From CAYXSX01 sp964467925 (GTDB lineage Bacteria; Pseudomonadota; Alphaproteobacteria; Micavibrionales; Micavibrionaceae): DNA of 64,000 bases. This document shows, piece after piece, positions 60,564 to 64,000 of the stretch. Where the stretch lies: assembly GCA_964467925.1 (NCBI GenBank), contig CAYXSX010000004.1:86472-150471 (forward strand). Reading direction: 5' to 3'. The notes under the pieces are model-generated. The model ran no database searches. It saw only the letters and a program-made list of their open reading frames with translations, and had not been told where the DNA came from. Both the position numbers and the translations under genes were made by a program. Every line of letters begins with the position of its first letter. The first letter of the stretch is position 1.

Positions 60564-62357
60564 ATGTCCCCTAAAGACCAGCCAAATCAAACAGGCGGCG
60601 CGTGCCCGTCAACAACCCATGTAACGCGCGGAAGCCTGCCGGCCTCTAAAAAAGTTTATATCGGCGAGCATCATGTAGCGATGCGCGAGATCGAACTTAC
60701 CAATGGTGAGAGCATCACCGTCTATGACACATCCGGCCCTTATACAGATGACAGTATAGAGCTTGATATCATGAAAGGTTTGCCGACCCGCCGCCGTGAA
60801 TGGATTTTGGCGAGAGGCGATGTCGAAGAAGTCGAGGGCCGCGCGGTTCAGGCGATTGATAACGGTTATAAAGACGATCAGCAGGCACAGCGTGTGCGCG
60901 AGAAAAACGGCCTGCGCCATGAGAAATTCCCCGCCTCCCCCGAAAAACCGCTGCGTGCCAAGGAAGGTAAAAACGTCACGCAAATGCACTATGCGCGTCA
61001 GGGCATTATCACGCCCGAAATGGAATATATCGCGGTGCGCGAAAATCAGGCGCGTGAGAAAGTTCACAACAATAAAGGCGGTGAAGGTTTTGGTGCTAAC
61101 CTCCCCGATTTCATCACGCCGGAATTCGTACGTAAGGAAGTCGCCGAAGGCCGCGCCATTATCCCTGCGAACATCAACCACCCTGAATCTGAACCCATGA
61201 TTATTGGCCGTAATTTCCTTGTGAAGATTAACGGCAATATCGGTAACTCCGCTGTGACCTCATCCATCGGTGAGGAAGTCGACAAGATGGTTTGGGCGAC
61301 ACGCTGGGGGGCGGACACGATCATGGATCTTTCCACGGGTAAAGACATTCACGATACGCGCGAATGGATTTTGCGCAACTCCCCCGTGCCGATAGGGACG
61401 GTTCCGATCTATCAGGCGCTGGAAAAAGTGAACGGCGTAGCCGAAGATTTAACATGGGAAGTCTTCCGCGATACATTGATCGAGCAAGCCCAGCAAGGCG
61501 TGGATTACTTCACGATTCACGCGGGTGTGCGCCTGCCGTTTATTCAATACACTGCGGATCGTATTACGGGGATTGTTTCGCGCGGCGGGTCGATCATGGC
61601 GAAATGGTGCATGCACCATCACCGTGAAAGCTTCCTCTACACTCATTTCGAGGAAATCTGCGAAATCATGAAAGCGTATGATGTGTCCTTCTCGTTGGGT
61701 GACGGTCTTCGTCCCGGGGCAATTATGGATGCCAATGACCGCGCGCAATTTGCGGAGCTCAAAACACTGGGAGAGCTTACCCAGATCGCATGGAAACATG
61801 ATGTTCAGGTGATGATCGAAGGGCCCGGTCACGTGCCCATGCACCTCATCAAGGAAAACATGGATAAGCAGCTTAAGGAATGTTACGAGGCGCCGTTCTA
61901 TACACTTGGCCCCCTCACCACCGATATCGCGCCCGGCTACGACCATATCACGAGCGCGATCGGCGCGGCGCAGATCGGTTGGTACGGCACAGCGATGCTG
62001 TGCTACGTCACACCGAAGGAGCATCTTGGTCTCCCCAACCGCGACGACGTGAAGGTGGGCGTGATCACCTATAAGATTGCCGCCCACGCCGCCGACCTCG
62101 CCAAGGGTCACCCCGGTGCGCAACGCCGCGATGATGCGCTGTCAAAAGCAAGGTTTGAATTCCGCTGGAACGATCAGTTTAATTTGAGCCTCGACCCCGA
62201 TACAGCGCGGAGCATGCACGATGAAACCCTCCCCGCCGAAGGGCATAAGGCCGCCTCCTTCTGCTCCATGTGCGGCCCGAAATTCTGCTCCATGAAAATC
62301 ACGCAGGATGTAAGGGATTTTGTGGCAGCGAATGAGAAAAAGGATGAAGCGGCTTAA
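60564..62357 (+). CDS. thiC: Phosphomethylpyrimidine synthase
   Basis: A 597-residue radical SAM enzyme that turns aminoimidazole ribotide into hydroxymethylpyrimidine phosphate for thiamine. The C-terminal cluster motif CSMCGPKFCSMK carries the three [4Fe-4S] cysteines. The TIM-barrel blocks (RQGIITPEMEYIAVREN, GDGLRPGAIMDAND, EGPGHVPMH) are intact. It is read from the TPP riboswitch region, but a repeat lies between. Confidence 0.98.
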   Translation: MSPKDQPNQTGGACPSTTHVTRGSLPASKKVYIGEHHVAMREIELTNGESITVYDTSGPYTDDSIELDIMKGLPTRRREWILARGDVEEVEGRAVQAIDNGYKDDQQAQRVREKNGLRHEKFPASPEKPLRAKEGKNVTQMHYARQGIITPEMEYIAVRENQAREKVHNNKGGEGFGANLPDFITPEFVRKEVAEGRAIIPANINHPESEPMIIGRNFLVKINGNIGNSAVTSSIGEEVDKMVWATRWGADTIMDLSTGKDIHDTREWILRNSPVPIGTVPIYQALEKVNGVAEDLTWEVFRDTLIEQAQQGVDYFTIHAGVRLPFIQYTADRITGIVSRGGSIMAKWCMHHHRESFLYTHFEEICEIMKAYDVSFSLGDGLRPGAIMDANDRAQFAELKTLGELTQIAWKHDVQVMIEGPGHVPMHLIKENMDKQLKECYEAPFYTLGPLTTDIAPGYDHITSAIGAAQIGWYGTAMLCYVTPKEHLGLPNRDDVKVGVITYKIAAHAADLAKGHPGAQRRDDALSKARFEFRWNDQFNLSLDPDTARSMHDETLPAEGHKAASFCSMCGPKFCSMKITQDVRDFVAANEKKDEAA

Positions 62358-62460
62358 TTCTTTTCGCCATTCAGGCGAAAGCCGGCATCCACGGGTTTTT
62401 AAAGGCAGGGGAGAGCGTGAAACAAGAGAGCAGAGCGGTGTATACCTCTTTGGTAAAATT

Positions 62461-63744
62461 TTAAAGAGGATTTGAAGAAATAGCGGGTTTTGCTTCTGGC
62501 TGGGTTACGGCATTGTAAGTTTCGTCGTCAATTTCAAAAATTTTCGCATCGGGGTTACGGCTCAGGCTTTCTGCGACACTAAGAGAATTGATATGTTGTA
62601 GTAAGGACAATGCATTTCCGGCTATTGATTTGTGCTCATCTGAGATTAATAGGGTTTCAGATAAAGCCATAGGCGTAAGATATGAAATTATTTGCGCCTC
62701 TGACAGTTCGGCATCAGAAAGCCCGTCCGCTAGTTTTTGTGTATCAGGGTCAAGGATACCTGCAATTTTTGCGATGACTGCGGAAGCGCGGGCATATTGT
62801 TCTGTCACGTTATTGAGATAGTGATCAACTTTCGATGGATCTATTTTTTTCACATCACCATTAACGTATGGTTCATGGTAGTCATCATAATTTCTTGCAA
62901 CAATGACCGCGTCAAAAAACAAAGGATCATCAGGCGTTATTCGTCCTTCCAGGAGAGCCGTCTGAATGGATTTGTCAATATGATGTCGCCCCTCGTGCAA
63001 TACAGCGCCCAAAAGCCAGTTAAAGGAAGCGTTTTCGACTCCTTCATCTCCTATTACAATTTCATCTCCGTTGTAATACCCGCCTGCATCGCCAGTGTCT
63101 TCAATTTTAATGGGGAGTTCTTTAATACCATAATCATTGCTTGCGGCAAAAACTTGCATATGAATGCCATGCAAATATTGAAAAGTATCCCGTTTCTGTT
63201 CCGTGGAGTAGTCCGCCCAGTTTTCTCTTGCTTCCGAAAGAACCGGATCGGATGCCAGAATAGGAATAAGTTCTAATTCTTTTAAAAACCCCCAATACCC
63301 AATCGGATTTCTGTTTGCATCGTAAGTGCCGTTTCTTGTGTGTTCATAAAGCCTGTTTAAAGCAGTATCTGCTTCTATAAAGTCGGCTTGTGTAGATTTT
63401 TCAAAATCTTCGTGTATTACAAAATCGGGAATCATCCCAAGAAGGCTCGCAAGATCGACAATGGCCAAGTCTTTTTCCCAGTACTCAGAAGAAAAAATAC
63501 TGACCTCTTCAAGTTTGGGATGAGGAAGTTTTCCTTCAAAGTTCACAATTGAATCAATAAGATGTGCCTTTGCAGGTGTTGAAAGCTGCGTGATTTCCCT
63601 GTTACTTAACCCTAGAACGATAACCATAGCCGCATGACCTTTGGGAAGTTCATATTCCGCCATGACTTTATCCATTTTCTCAAAAAGCGCTTTCTCAAAA
63701 TCTCTGTTGAGATAAGGACGTGCATCTATATTTAAACTAGCCAT
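62461..63744 (-). CDS. Putative HExxH zinc metallopeptidase-like protein
   Basis: A 427-residue protein of unknown family. Residues 250-254 read HEGRH within GAVLHEGRHHIDK, a zincin-type HExxH. A downstream Glu315 (NNVTEQYARA) could be a third ligand of the gluzincin kind. No signal peptide. The middle is helical, with AT-rich codon use unlike the neighbours. Function is inferred only from the motif. Confidence 0.6.
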   Translation of the reverse strand: MASLNIDARPYLNRDFEKALFEKMDKVMAEYELPKGHAAMVIVLGLSNREITQLSTPAKAHLIDSIVNFEGKLPHPKLEEVSIFSSEYWEKDLAIVDLASLLGMIPDFVIHEDFEKSTQADFIEADTALNRLYEHTRNGTYDANRNPIGYWGFLKELELIPILASDPVLSEARENWADYSTEQKRDTFQYLHGIHMQVFAASNDYGIKELPIKIEDTGDAGGYYNGDEIVIGDEGVENASFNWLLGAVLHEGRHHIDKSIQTALLEGRITPDDPLFFDAVIVARNYDDYHEPYVNGDVKKIDPSKVDHYLNNVTEQYARASAVIAKIAGILDPDTQKLADGLSDAELSEAQIISYLTPMALSETLLISDEHKSIAGNALSLLQHINSLSVAESLSRNPDAKIFEIDDETYNAVTQPEAKPAISSNPL

Positions 63745-63871
63745 TTTTATTCCTCTATTCCGAGAAATAGTAAGATATTTCAGTTAATTAATACTTAATG
63801 GCAGAATCGTTGTTAAAAAAATATTCCTGATTTTTTTGCTATTCTCTTACATGTTACCTCAGTGTTTTCTG

Positions 63872-63907
63872 TGTTAAAAAACATCTCTCGACTCCGTTCG
63901 GAATGAC
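63872..63907. repeat. Half copy of a dispersed repeat
   Basis: A partial family B-like arm (CTCGACTCCGTTCGGAATGAC) just before the phnA start, with no second arm visible. Confidence 0.45.
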
Positions 63908-63921
63908 GTTATAAGTAATTC

Positions 63922-64000
63922 ATGACCACCACCCTCCCACCCTGTCCGAAATGTTCATCCCCTTATACCTATGAAGACGGGGTGATGTTGATATGCCCTG
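63922..64000 (+). CDS. phnA: PhnA/YjdM zinc-ribbon protein (3' partial)
   Basis: Only the first 26 codons are in the window: MTTTLPPCPKCSSPYTYEDG then VMLICP. The CPKC zinc-ribbon and YTYEDG sequence match the start of E. coli PhnA (YjdM). The rest lies beyond the window. Confidence 0.8.
   Translation, partial: MTTTLPPCPKCSSPYTYEDGVMLICP

Noticed and set aside
62360..62410. Possible terminator after thiC
   Set aside because: TTCGCC/GGCGAA can pair, but the stem is short and the T run follows about 20 bases later.

Overview
The window is a gene-dense chromosomal segment of an alphaproteobacterium. The evidence is an alphaproteobacterial-type FYDLN-acid protein (45213-45680), an rpmH-rnpA-yidD-yidC-engB cluster of the usual order, Sco1, PhoH and RmuC housekeeping genes, and a moderately high GC content. 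Large prepilin-like proteins and many unplaced small genes suggest a less-studied lineage, possibly near Micavibrio. That placement is inference. No prophage, transposase, CRISPR array or rRNA operon was seen.

Layout. 1-4.6 kb: end of nrdB, then two tandem paralogous giant prepilin-like genes. 4.8-18 kb: amtB, threonine ammonia-lyase, phoH, a peroxiredoxin/methyltransferase pair, several lineage-specific genes (an internally duplicated protein, a lytic transglycosylase, a proline-rich protein), a DsbG-like thioredoxin, a FIST protein, a BI-1 family protein and a third prepilin-like gene ending in a collagen-like tract. 18-27 kb: tRNA-Ala(GGC), an O-antigen-ligase-like protein, an outer-membrane barrel, a ubiquinone hydroxylase, then the origin-type cluster rpmH-rnpA-yidD-yidC-engB with a near-perfect parS palindrome in the end of rnpA. 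27-45 kb: rmuC, def, fmt-truA-NIF3-like operon, dapE, a SpoT-like HD protein, dapD, FemAB-like and DUF3108 genes, glmU-glmS, a TPR-SGNH protein, prmA and a FYDLN protein. 45.7-57 kb: an isolated hypothetical gene with its own promoter and terminator, then a fatty-acid oxidation island (thiolase, FadN-type bifunctional enzyme, acyl-CoA dehydrogenase) with a ceramidase-like membrane protein and a divergent carboxyltransferase. 57-64 kb: coiled-coil periplasmic protein, SCP2 protein, Sco1, a TPP riboswitch in front of a tautomerase and thiC, an HExxH protein and the start of phnA.

How the genes fit together. glmU and glmS supply UDP-GlcNAc, and dapD and dapE supply diaminopimelate for the cell wall; a FemAB-like transferase, an O-antigen ligase and a YdcF-like protein belong to envelope biology. 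The beta-oxidation genes are split over two neighbouring loci. The four prepilin-like genes suggest a surface fibre system in which a type IV prepilin N-terminus carries fibre-like domains.

Dispersed palindromic repeats occupy many intergenic gaps. Family A reads gtcatcccgggct...ccggaatgac and family B reads gtcatcctga...tcaggatgac. Two family A copies are nested inside a longer inverted-repeat element.
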